Assembly (NCBI RefSeq): GCF_042477335.2
Contig: NC_091250.1
Span: 129,863,384 to 129,927,383, forward strand
Reading direction: 5' to 3'
Length of the DNA: 64,000 bases
From: Ovis canadensis
Lineage: Eukaryota > Chordata > Mammalia > Artiodactyla > Bovidae
Shown here: one piece after another, positions 34,900 to 45,475 of the stretch
Layout of the letters: each line of letters starts with the position of its first letter
How positions within the stretch are numbered: position 1 is the stretch's first letter
Position numbers and translations under genes: made by a program
The notes under the pieces: model-generated
The model's input: only the letters and a program-made list of their open reading frames with translations
Told to the model about the DNA's origin: nothing
The model's database searches: none

Positions 34900-35618
34900 A
34901 TGACTGATGGAAACCTTTCCACCTCTGCAAATGGCGTAGCCTTGATGGGCATTCTGGACGGTCGACCAGGAAACCACATTCAGAGCCTGCAACACTTGAC
35001 TCTCAAGGCGCCCAGGTCCCTCTCGTTGCCTGAGTATGGGCCTAAGCTGAGACTCAGTGCTTTAGAGGATCGGCACAGCCTTAAATCTGTGGACTCGGGC
35101 ATTCCTACCCTCGAGATCGGCAACCCGGAGCCTGTCCCCTGCAGCGTGGTCCATGTGAGGAGGAAGCCGTCCGAGTCGGAGATCGTCCCTGAGCGCGCCT
35201 GCCAGAGCGCCTGCCCGCTGCCCTCCTACGCACCCCCGGCCCCCTCCGGCGCCGAGCGGGAGCAGAGCGTGCGCAAGTCCTCCACGTTCCCCAGGACAGG
35301 CTACGACTCGGTGAAGCTCTACAGCCCCGCCTCCCAGGCCCTGCAGCGCAGCGACAATGTCTCTGTGTGCAGCGTGTCCAGCCTCAGCACGGAGCTGTCC
35401 ACCACACTATCCGTCAGCAACGAGGACATCCTGGACCTCGTGGTCACGAGCAGCTCCAGTGCCATCGTGACCCTGGAGAACGATGACGACCCGCAGTTCA
35501 CCGACGTCACCTTGAGCTCCACCAGGGAGACCCGTGACCTCCGGCGGGACTGTGCCGGTGAAACGGAGGAGGGGAGGAAGCTGAGACTCCTGGGACCGTT
35601 CAGTCACTTCTTTACCAG
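34900..35618 (+). CDS. TBC1D14: TBC1D14, first coding exon (residues 1-239)
   Basis: The exon reads from MTDGNLSTSANGVALMGIL and ends in GPFSHFFT plus two bases of the next codon at a donor AG|GTAATG. I recognise it as the N-terminus of TBC1D14, a TBC-family protein that binds Rab11 and ULK1 and, through its N-terminal region, the TRAPPIII complex, controlling membrane flow from recycling endosomes to autophagosomes. This part is predicted unstructured: basic HVRRK near 85-89, a Ser/Thr-rich block at 151-189, acidic ENDDDPQF at 193-200. The SVSNEDILDLVVTSSSSAIV segment is, from memory, shared with paralog TBC1D12. The TBC domain lies in later exons outside the window. Codon third positions are strongly G/C. 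The first ATG after the acceptor is the accepted start of the long isoform as I recall it. Confidence 0.95.
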
Positions 35619-37084
35619 GTAATGCGGTCTGTGTCTCTCTAGAGGAGCCAGGCTGTTCAGCTCAGACCCGTGGCCTTGTTCCGTCCGAAGCGTGTGGTGT
35701 GTTTCCTGCCCGCTGGGCAGACGCTGTTGTACAGATAGCCAGGCCGTCTGCCCCCAGCAGCCAGGCATCCTGTGGGCCGAGGCCTGGCATGTTGGCGACT
35801 CTGCGGTTTGCCCCCTTGCTGCTGGCTGTCACTCCTGAGGCCCTGGCTCACGCGCACAGTCTCTTGCCGCTTCCTGGCCGCCGGCCTCTGACGTGCTGTG
35901 ACTGAGGGTGGCCTGTGAGTGGCCATCGTTACTAAGTCAGCACCCTTTGTCAGCTGTATCCTCCGAGGGGCCCTTCATGTTGATAACTGGAGTTTCCTGG
36001 GCTAAACGGAGGTGCTGGTGAGGGTGATAATCAAGTTAGTAACCCCAGGCCCTGCTGGTGTGACCCAGGGCTGGTGTGTCTGGGCGGCCCTGGGCGTGTC
36101 CCCTGCGCTCCGGCATGGCTATGTTCCTTTGTCCGCATCTGTTCTGGGCCTCCTGCTGAGGTGTGGCCCCCCCCAGCCACCCACGTTCCCGCCTGTGCTA
36201 GGAGCGGGCCGCGCACCCCATTCCCCTTCCCCAGGGTGGCCTGCGAGCCAGCCGCTGAGCCGGGGGTGCCGGGCTCCCCATGGCTCCCCGCAAGCTCCCG
36301 CAGCATCTGCCCGTCTCTTGTGCCTCACGTTTACGTTCGGCATGCGTCTTGTGTGTGTGTCCTGGGCTCTGCTCTTGACCAGAAGTGGAGGGGTAACATG
36401 GCCGTGACTCTGGGGGGTTGCAGACCGACGGTGGTGGGGAGGGGACACTCAGTCAGTCACACAGGCAGGCACAAGCTCCCGCGCTGTGGAGCGCTGCGAG
36501 GAGGTGCCGGGGGGTCTGGAGAGCGGGCCTGGAGTGGCCGTCGGCTCGCCAGTGGCTCTCTGGAGGGCAGGAGCCAGGACCGGGCGGCTGGGCCTGCTCC
36601 TGGGGTTGCCCTGGCTGCCTTGTGCGCACCTGTCGCGGAGCCCACGCTGGGCGCTTTGCGGTGCTGGGCGTCCCTTCAAGATGGCGTGATGTGCTGGCTG
36701 GGTCAGCTGGAGACCTCTGTGGCCGTGGGCACTCACGTCCGCTTATGGCTGCCTCAGCTGTGTCATCAGCCAAAGTGAGGGGTCGTCTTGCATGAGGCTG
36801 AGTCCAGTCCTGAGCGAGAAAGTTCCCCGACATAGGCTCTGGTTTCACGGGGCACCTCTTCTCTGTGATGCACCCGTCAACAGGTACTGCTGTAGCCCCA
36901 GGAGAATTCCCGGCTCCAGACCTCAGTGACTCCATAGTCGCCTTCAGTGGAGGAGCCCAGGAACTGTCGGGGACACCCATGGTCCCCTCAGACAGTGCTC
37001 TGTGGTTCAGATTCGAGCGGCCACCATCCCCTTTGTTCAGATCAGAGTTTCTAACTTTCCCTGTTTGTGAATACCATCTGTGAA

Positions 37085-37270
37085 AGTCACCCAGTCATGT
37101 CCAACGCATTGTGACCCCACGGACTATACAGTCCATGGAATTTTCCAGGCCAGAATACTGGAGTGGGTAACCTTTCCCTTCTCTAGGGGATCTTCCCAAC
37201 CAAGGGATCGAACCCAGGTCTCTTACATTGCGGACGGAGCCTTTACCAGCTGAGCCACAAGGGAAGCCCG
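37085..37270 (-). mobile_element. Bov-tA SINE (antisense)
   Basis: Reverse copy with CACCCAGTCATGTCCAACGC, ACCTTTCCCTTCTCTAGGGG and the reverse head GAGCCACAAGGGAAGCCC. It split the sequence GAATACCATCTG, which is present on both sides (about 37069-37080 and 37270-37281) as a target-site duplication. Confidence 0.92.
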
Positions 37271-37439
37271 AATACCATCTGGGTGCCTGTTAAATATGGC
37301 TCTTCAGGGCCCAGCCCAGGTCTCCAGGATCAGAGTCTCAGGGAAAATGCCTTGGAGACGGGTTTTTAGAATCCCCTGGGGTTCTTGGCAGATTTGGGAA
37401 GCCTGGCCCGAAAAGAGAGGTGGCTGGGAAGCAGCATGG

Positions 37440-37575
37440 AGAAAGGAGCTTAGCTTTGGAGTTCAGCAGACCTGCACCTGTGTTCTCGCTGTGTGACCTT
37501 GAGCAAGGTACTTCACATCTCTTGAGTTTTCTTGTCTCTAAAACAGCAGTGGTAAGTGCCTGGCACAGGCTGCCT
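37440..37575 (+). repeat. MIR (sense)
   Basis: TTTGGAGTTCAGCAGACCTG, CGCTGTGTGACCTTGAGCAA and AGTGCCTGGCACAGGC are the sense MIR core. Confidence 0.8.
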
Positions 37576-38490
37576 GTTAGGCGTTGATGGACGGCTTATG
37601 TCCTCTTAACTGCGTTGTCATTATTTGCTTTCCACGTCAGCCTCTTCATCTCCACAGTGGATATGATGAGACTGCCTCGTTGCTGGGCTGGGGGCGCGGT
37701 GGGCTCCCGTGTGTGAGGCTTGGTGCAGACCCAGACAGAGCAGGCCTGGAGAGCCTGTTGCTTGCTGTGGGAGTCCTGGCGGCGAACACTTGGTGCGCTG
37801 CCTTTGTCTCACTCTGGTGGAGCCACTTTTCCATTGAGAGCAGATGCCGTCGGTCACTGCAGATCGTTTCTTGAAAATCTTTCTCAGCTTTGTGCCACGA
37901 AAATCAGACATCTCCTCTTTGTTTTATTTCTTACTTCTTGTCTCCTTACCCTTGTTTTTGAGGACTGTGATACTGTAATTAGGAGCCGTTACTAAGTACC
38001 TTTGGAGTGTTAATGACAGATGAGTCAAGATGTGTGATCTCATGGCCCAAATGTAGTAGCACAAAATTTGTAGCACAAAGTTTTTGCGCCAGACTCTTGA
38101 GTATTAGAGGAGAGTTTCAGCCTATAATCCCAGAGGGGAGAAAGGGTGGCAGTTCTGTGCCAGAAGGATTCGGGACCCACTAAGCATCTTACAGGTGAGC
38201 TACGGAGAGGGCTGGCCCACAGTGGGCACGCAGAGGACGGTGGACCGCGTGTGTTATTGTCGCAGGCAGGGCTGGGGCTGGAGCTGGACCTTTGTGGTTC
38301 CCAGCCTGGGCCCCTGAGTCATCCTGCTTCTCCACTCTCCCCCGCTGGAGCCCGGGCCGCCTGTTCTCCTGTTCCTCACCACATCCACTCTCCACAGCGT
38401 TTGTGGGCAGCAACGTGGGCGGTGTGGGGGAAGGCCAATCAGGAGACTGGGGCGTGCAGGCAGGCGCTCAGGGGGCCGGGCACTCGGGGC

Positions 38491-38508
38491 GGGGGGGGGG
38501 GGGGGGGG
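38491..38508. repeat. Poly(G) tract
   Basis: Eighteen uninterrupted G, preceded by GGGGC. Such a tract is prone to length change and to sequencing error. Confidence 0.95.
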
Positions 38509-38794
38509 CTGGCCTGCGGGCGCCCCGACTGCCTGATGAGGGCGCACTCCCGGGGAGCACCCCCCCACCCTGGAAGCCAGGCCGGCTGCTGTCCGCGCCT
38601 TTGCCCCTTTTTTCACACAGGCTGCAGTGAGCGCCTCTGTTGCCAGCTCCACCCTGAGCTTAGAGATAGTCCCTGCCCCTCGGGGAAGATGGACACACAG
38701 CGGGGCGGGGGGCACGGGTCTTGGCATGTGTGTGTGTGCGTGCATGCGGGCGTGCATGTTGGCGAGGGTGCTGAAGTCAGGAGCGCTGGTAAAG

Positions 38795-38955
38795 GAGTCA
38801 GGTTGGCTGGGTTCAGTGTGAGCTCTCCTACTTAACAGCTGTAGGACCTTGCCAAGTTACTTCCCCTCTCTGAGCCTTCAGGGGCATAAAACTACCGAGC
38901 AGGCTTAGAGCTCGAATAGGTAGAGTGTCCAGGACCTTCTGGCACTTGCAAGTAG
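38795..38955 (+). repeat. MIR (sense)
   Basis: GGGTTCAGTGTGAGCTCTCC, AGCTGTAGGACCTTGCCAAG and TACTTCCCCTCTCTGAGCCT follow the sense MIR order. Confidence 0.75.
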
Positions 38956-39451
38956 ACGTTATCAGTGATGCTGGCATAAACGTGATCGTTTCTGAAAAGC
39001 GCGTTTTGTGGCGCGTTCTGTAGTTCTTGCCCGCACATTGGGCTTTGCTTTGGTCAGTCCGTTAATGGGAAGAGTCGGGGTTTCTCCACTTTGGCTCTGC
39101 TGGTACTCGGGGCGGGGTGACCACGTCTTTGTGGTGGAGCCTGCCTTGTCCATGGAAGGCTGCTGGCCTCTACTCGCTAGTTTTCAGCAGCACCTTTCCA
39201 GTGTGGCCACCAGAAAGACCCTCATCCGTTGGGGGTGTCCCCAGAGCGCCAGGGCAGGCGGGGTAGGAGAGGTGGGCAAAATCACCCAGCCGATGAGAAC
39301 GACTGAGCCAGCATGCGGCAAATGTTGGTATTTAATTGCTTCTTTGTGGGAAATTTACTAATGTTTTGTATGTATTCTTTTAATTGAAGTGTAGTTGATT
39401 TACAATATTACTTTCATTGATTCAGTATTTTAATGGATTTACTTCATTTAA

Positions 39452-39772
39452 CGGCTTCCCTTGTGGCTCAGTTGGTAAAGAGTGTCTGCCTGCAGTGCAG
39501 GAGAGCTCGGTTGGATTCCTGGGTCGGGAAGATCCGCTGGAGAAGGGACAGGCTGCCCACTCCAGTGTTCTTGGGCTTCCCTTGTGGCTCAGCTGGTAAA
39601 GAATCCACCCACAATGCAGGAGACCTGGGTTCAGTCGCTGTGTTGGGAAGAGCCGCTGGAGAAGGGAAAGGCTACCCACTCCAATATTCTGGCCTGGAGA
39701 ATTCCATGGACTGTATAGTCCATGGAGTCACAAAGAGTTGGACATCACTGAGAGATTTTCACTTCTTCACTC
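39452..39772 (+). mobile_element. Two head-to-tail Bov-tA SINE copies (sense)
   Basis: The first copy (39452-39573) stops abruptly after CACTCCAGTGTTCTTG, and the second starts at once with GGCTTCCCTTGTGGCTCAGC and runs to the tail. Both share the GCTTCCCTTGTGGCTCAG head variant and GCTGGAGAAGGGA, so they are sisters. This looks like a partial tandem duplication rather than two independent insertions. Confidence 0.85.
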
Positions 39773-41842
39773 CACTTGAAGTTATTATTAAGTGTTGGTG
39801 GCCTCCACTGCTGTGGTATGTTTTGAGCAGGATCCTCATCTCATGTAGATGAGAGGGACAGTGTTAAGGGATCCTCTGAGCCCAGAGCGCATCAGAGCCT
39901 TCCTCGAGAGAGCTGGCAGCACCACTAGAGGGTCGGGCCACGTGCTTGCCTTCTGCGGGAGACAGGGCTGGGGTGTCTGGGAGGCCCAGGCCCACGGCTC
40001 TGCTCCGGTCTGGGAGGTGGGATTAGCTCTGACCACGTCCATCTCCTTTTGCGCAGCCCCTCGTGAAGCTCTCAGGAGAGGGGATCGGCACGTCCCCTGC
40101 CCAGAAGAGGGGCTGGCACTGCATTCGAAGGATGAGAGGCGCGTGCCAAGTGCCCACATGGAGCAGAGGGAACCACCTGTGGGGTGGCCAGGAGGCGTGG
40201 GGCACCTGGCTGGGTTTAAAGGACTGTAATGATGCGTTTTTCTGCTCTGCTTCCCGACCTGGCCAGGAGCGCCTCAGCGGTGCGCTGTGTGTGGTTTGCC
40301 CTGGCACCGAGTCGTGACTTGAAGGTGGAGACAGGTGGCATTGGTGGGCGAGAGCCAACGCTGCTCCGACGCCAGTTTCAACCTCCACTCGGCCGTTTTT
40401 GACTGGTGTGGCCTCCAGAAACTTCGTTAACCTCTGTGGTCCCAGGGTGTGCTGGGTGACAGGGGTTGACTGTACCTCTTGTAAAGAGTGGGCGTGGGGA
40501 TGAAACGAGGTCACGCAGGGGCAGCTCTGGGCAGAGCACACACCCAGTGTGAGCATGTGGGCTCCTGGGCCTGCTCTCTTGCTTTTGTTGGGTTTCACCT
40601 CAGGTTGCTCTTTTTAAAAAGGGCCTGCTGTCTGAAAAAGCTCGCAACCACTGGCCTAAGAGAACTAAATGTTTGTGTGGGCACTTTGACTCGGCGTGGG
40701 CGTGCGCAACTGAAATTTTAGTTCCTTTACTGGTCTAGGCCTTTGGGATTTGTTCATTTGAAAGGCAGCCTGAGCAGTGCCAAGGAACACGTTTGCTGCT
40801 AGCTTTCTGATTAGGGAGGTGAGCGGGAACCAGAGACACGTGGCGGCCGGAGCCCCTGGCGCGGGGGGAGCAGGCAGAGTGCAGGGCCCGCCGGGCGCCG
40901 TTCTCAGCCCCTCCGTGCGGCCACTTGGTTTGATTTTCAACTCCCGCAGGCAGAGGGTGGGTGTTAGCTCCTGTGAGCTGGCTTGTCCATCCTCCTAGGG
41001 GACCTTCCTGCCCTGGGGAAGCCTGAGAGTTAAAGACGTGTATTTCTTGGGTCACTTGCAGCTGGGGCTCCCGGCAGGAATCAGGCCCCATTTATGAAAG
41101 ACGGGAGGCGGAAGTTAGGTGGAGACCGTTTCTCTTCCCCTTTGGGCTGTGTCCTCCTGTCTAGTGGTGTCACAGAGATGTGAGCCTCGCCTGCAGCATT
41201 GCCCAGCGTCCACTCCCTGACCGCGTGGCAGTGGCTGCTACCTGCATCCCGTCGCGGTGGCCCCCGTCACGGTGACCGTGTCGCTCCCTCGAACTCGGTC
41301 CTTCCTGCGGCAGCTCGTATGTGACCACTCCCCTGGTGTGTCAGTCCTGTATTGTTCAGGGAGCCATTCCTGGGGCCCCAGTTTAGAGCCAGCCGCTTCA
41401 GCCCTTAACAGCGACTGGAAGTCATCTAATTCCTTGAGTTAAATCCCTTTCTGCTTAAAATTCCTAGAGTGATTTCTGTATCCTGCGCTGAAAACCAGTG
41501 GATTCAGGTGAGTACTATGATAATTCTCTCCCCTAGGGGAGGAGACTGCTGCAAGAGGTGCTTGCATAGCTTCACGGGGTACAAAGATGGTCCAGGGTTT
41601 GGACTCAGAGCTTAGGCTTCTTTTCTGAGAAACAGAAGCTCATGCTTCAGAAGGTTGCTGGGGTTAAAGGGGAGGCAGTGTATATGTCTGTGAAGCGCCT
41701 GGCCCATGGCAGGCCTGTCAGTGTCTATTTATTTACTTATTGCCCGACTACCGCTTTGACCCTGTTGGAATTAGTGTCAATAAACTGAGGTGTAACACTG
41801 TAGCTGAGACTTCCCTGTAGCATCCACTTGCCAGCATTCTTT

Positions 41843-42015
41843 CTAACTGAAGGATAGTTGCTTTACAGTGTTGTGTTCGGTTTTGCTGTGCGGCAGAGTG
41901 AGCCAGCTACATGCGCATCTGTACATCCACGCCCCCCCGCCGTCCCCTCATCCCACCCCTCGAGGTCATCTCAGAGCTCCAAGCCGAGCTCCCTGTCTAT
42001 ACAGCCGCTTCCTAG
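41843..42015 (-). repeat. LINE-1 3' end-like fragment (antisense)
   Basis: TTTACAGTGTTGTGTTCGGT, a GTGAGCCAGCTACATG piece and AGCTCCCTGTCTATACAGCC resemble ruminant L1 3' ends in reverse. A shorter piece of the same kind (GTAGTTGATTTACAATATTA) lies at 39385-39410. The family is assigned from memory. Confidence 0.5.
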
Positions 42016-42613
42016 TTTAATACTAAGCAGTGATTATAATAATATCAATATTAATGTCAATCATATCAATTGCTGTTTAATAAGCAGCGATCTGGTTAAT
42101 GCTTTGCCTGTATTCCTGATGACTTCGATCTGGCACCAGTGATCCACAGAAAACGCCTGCTGTATATCTGAGCTGCTGGGGTGCATGCACTTGTGTGTGT
42201 GTGCGTGTGTGCACACGCACTGCTGTGGTGCTTGGAAGAAGCAGTGATGGGCGCTGTCTTGCCCTCCTGTCTGCTGGGCTGGGGTCTTGGGGGAGCCAGG
42301 CCCTGCGCCTCTCTAGGGCCTAGTGTACTTGTTGCAGAGGAGCTGAGGGTATCCGCCTTTCAGAGCTCTTCTGAAAGTGAACGCAGGGCTCCGGTCAAGG
42401 TGCTGAGCCCCGGTGCCAGGCTGGAAGGCACGGAGATGGGCGGCCGTGTGAGTCCCTGCGCTGTGCGGTGTGATGAGGGCTTGGAAAGAGGCTGGAGTGC
42501 AGCAGCAGATCCCTCAGGGGAGACTCAGGGGCCGATGTGCCAGCGGGCCTCTGGAGGTGCCTCCCGGGCGCTCTCTGGCAAAGTCAAGGGAGTGGGGAGA
42601 GGCACAGCCCTTC

Positions 42614-42689
42614 CAGGAAGGCACCTCAACAAGAGGTGCCCGGGATGGAGCCAGGAAGGCGCCTCGACAAGAGGTGCCCGGGATGGAGC
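42614..42689. repeat. Tandem duplication, 38-bp unit x2
   Basis: Two adjacent 38-base copies begin CAGGAAGGC and end GGTGCCCGGGATGGAGC. They differ at two positions (CACCTCAAC versus CGCCTCGAC). Both differences are A-to-G changes at CpG-like sites. Confidence 0.95.
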
Positions 42690-42946
42690 GCAGAGCTGGG
42701 GGAGGAGGTGGGAAGGTGGTGGAGCCAGAGTGGGTGGGGCCTCTGCGGACTACAGCACGGACCCCAGATCCGAAGCATGCAGGCATCACAGGCAGCTGCT
42801 GGGCTGCCTCCAGGAGAGCGCAGAGCCTGGAAGAGGCGAGTGCCCCGGTCTGAGCACACTCAGGCGCCTCCCAGCCCTCAGGTCGAGACTGAGCACCCGC
42901 CCATGACGCCACAGGGGCCTGCACCGCCCCGGCTCCCCGCCTCGGT

Positions 42947-43063
42947 GCACACATGGGGCTGGGGCAGGGAGAGAAAGAGGAGATGTGCCCTGGAGACCCT
43001 GTGCTGCCCGGCGCACACGTGGGGCTGGGGCGGGGAGAGAAAGAGGAGAGGTGCCCTAGACCG
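42947..43063. repeat. Tandem duplication, 66-bp period
   Basis: GCACACATGGGGCTGGGGC followed by GGGAGAGAAAGAGGAGA recurs 66 bases later with few changes. It lies 260 bases from the 38-bp duplication. Confidence 0.9.
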
Positions 43064-43734
43064 CGTGTTCCAGAGCGTGGAGCGGGCCCGGTTCAGCTCT
43101 GAGTCCCGAGGCTCAGGCTCCGGGCCGGGGAGATCTTGGCAGAGAGAGGTTAGACCCGGCGCCGCCTTGGCCTTGAGCCCGAGAGAAGCAGGGAAGGTTC
43201 CAGCAGGCAGGGCGCCCCGTAGGTGGTCTCCGTTGTTGCCAGTGAGAGATCTGCCGGGGTCTCCAGTGTTCCCAGTCCTGTCCTCCTGCTCTGTGGCAGT
43301 GCTTTCCCAGGCACACGTTGACCGTGGCTCCCTCTCCACAGGGTTTTCTGTCTTCTGATGTGAATTGCTGCACCGGATGGATTTGCAGTAGCTCAGCTCC
43401 CTCGGTTGTGGAATGCCTGTGCTTTGCTTTTCCAACCCCAGTTACACAGCTCAGCTCTCACCAGCCGTGGTTGCGACACCTGGGAGGTCATCGTTGGCCT
43501 TAACCAGAGATGTTTCTCTCGCTCCCCCTGTGCTTCGGTCTGAGGTTGCCCTCAGGTGTGGCGAGGGTGCTGCTGACAGGGTCGCTCGCAGATGCGGGCG
43601 GGAGCGTCTGGCGGGCCCTCTGTTGGGACGCAGCTGGGCTCGAACGGGACAGCTGGCTCTGCTGAGGGTGTGTTGCCTCTTTGCGCTTTGCTAGGCTTTG
43701 TGGGTTTGCTTTGCCAGCAAAGCACAGGCATGAT

Positions 43735-44430
43735 AATTTCTTTATCGAGTGCCTGCAGTGGACCAAGCCTCATGCTAGGCCCTGTGTTTCTCATCGTCCG
43801 TCCTTCCCAGGGATACTTAGTGAGCATCTGCCAGTTGCCAAGACACCGTTCTAGGTGCTTGGGATTCATTTCTGGACGGAACAAGGACCTTTGTCCTCAT
43901 AGAGCTCAGACAGTGTTCTAGTGGCCAGGGGCAGATAATACTCACAGTGAATAAATGAATGAAGCTGTGATAAGCGCTGTGAAGAAAATGAGAGAGTAGA
44001 GGCAGTGGGAGGGACGGGGCACTGGAGAAGACGGGTTGCGGAACGGTCAGAGTACCCAGCGAAGCCGTGCTTCTTGGAGGGACGAGGAGGGGAGATTCCA
44101 GCAGAGACTTGAGGTGCGTCAGGAAGACGGTGAGCGCAGACGCCTGGGAGCGGAGCGACTCGGGTTGAGGAAGGGCGCGGGCAGGCCTGGTGCGTTAGAG
44201 GAGCAGCGGGGAGCCCATGTAATGGACTGAGTGAGCCGTGAGGGGGGTCGTGAGCAAGGTCGGTGGGGCCCGGTCCCGGGTGGGCCTGAGCCTACGGGCA
44301 GTGATGGCAGGGATGCCCGGGCTTGGGTAGTTGGGTCTGAGCAGGAGATTCAAGTTTGGAGTTGTTGGCATCGTGGGGGGTTTGGAACAGGTGAGGTCAC
44401 TGCTCATCAAGGAGTGACCTGAGGGCACCT
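43735..44430. repeat. Old interspersed repeat (L2-like), about 0.7 kb
   Basis: GAGTGCCTGCAGTGGACCAA, ACACCGTTCTAGGTGCTTGG, TGTCCTCATAGAGCTCAGAC and TGATAAGCGCTGTGAAGAAA follow the order of a common ancient mammalian repeat. The G-rich right part (to GAGGTCACTGCTCATCAAGG) is more diverged. I cannot fix the family name or ends. Confidence 0.45.
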
Positions 44431-45039
44431 GAGGGCTGAGAGGCCTGGGGAGAGGAGGCAGCGGGCGGGGGCGGGAAGCCAGGCGGAAGCCGGGCAGCAG
44501 GGCAGGGTGTGATCCACTGGGCCCAGGGTGCTGGTGCCAGGGAGCTGCGGGCTGACCCGTGACTCAGCGAGGGCCCGGGCAAAGCATCCCCGGGCGAAGC
44601 CTTGGGGACGGGAGGAGGCAGGCGGGAGCAGCGAGCTCGGGTGGTTCTGCGGTGGGTTTTCTGCTTCAGGGCAAAAAGCTGGGTGAGAGCTGGGGGAGCA
44701 GTGCTGTGGGGTTGGTTTCTCTTTTAAATGTTGGGGAAACCTTTGTTTTTGCTTTTGTTCTGTTTCTGCTCACTCTTAAAGAGTAGACGCTGACTGTGTG
44801 AGAGAGAGGAGCGAACTCTGGCGCGTGGTCCTGGCGTTGCCTCCGCAGGGCTGGCTCTGGAGCTCAGATGGAGGCGGCAGCTGGGGCCGGCGGGGGAGCT
44901 GGGCGTGGGCGCCAACGTGGAGGCTGGACGCGGCCACCAGGGTCCGGAGTCCTCGTGTTCAGCACGTAGACGACTCCATTGCTTTCAGGGCTACTGGGCT
45001 GCTTTTCTCTGTGCAAATGTAGGTTTTAATCAACATGTT

Positions 45040-45475
45040 TATTTTTTCAAAGGCCGATTTTATCTTTCAGGGCAGTTGTAGGTTCACTGCACGATTAAGC
45101 AGCGATCCCATGAACCTCCCCCCCTCAACGTGTGCAGCCCCGCGCCATCAGCATCTCCCCTGCCTCACCCACCATCAGCAGCATCGAGGCCTTCGCTTGC
45201 ACGAGGGTTCACTCTCCGCGCAGCAGATTCCGTGGGTTTGCACAGGCGTGTAACGACGGGCCCACATCACGGTGCCAGCCAGTCACTTCCGGCCCTGACA
45301 GCCCCTCTGCCCGTCCCCCATTGTCCTCTAGCCCTCAGCCCCGGGACGGCTGACCTCTCTCAGGTCTCTCGGCGCGCATGCGGCATAGAGCCTTTGCAGA
45401 CTGGCTTCTCTCATAAGGCGCCTCTGTGGCCTTCTGTGCCTGCCTGGCTTGTCTCCTCTTGGTGCTGAGTGATCC
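45040..45475 (-). repeat. Old L1 3' region (antisense)
   Basis: GGCAGTTGTAGGTTCACTGC, GATCCCATGAACCTCCCC and GGGTTTGCACAGGCGTGTAA match, in order, the antisense 3' part of old mammalian L1. It is heavily diverged and CpG-rich. Confidence 0.55.

Noticed and set aside
42537-43358. 273-residue plus-strand frame in TBC1D14 intron 2
   Set aside because: It overlaps two tandem duplications in GC-rich DNA, has several equally long frames on the other strand and no splice support.
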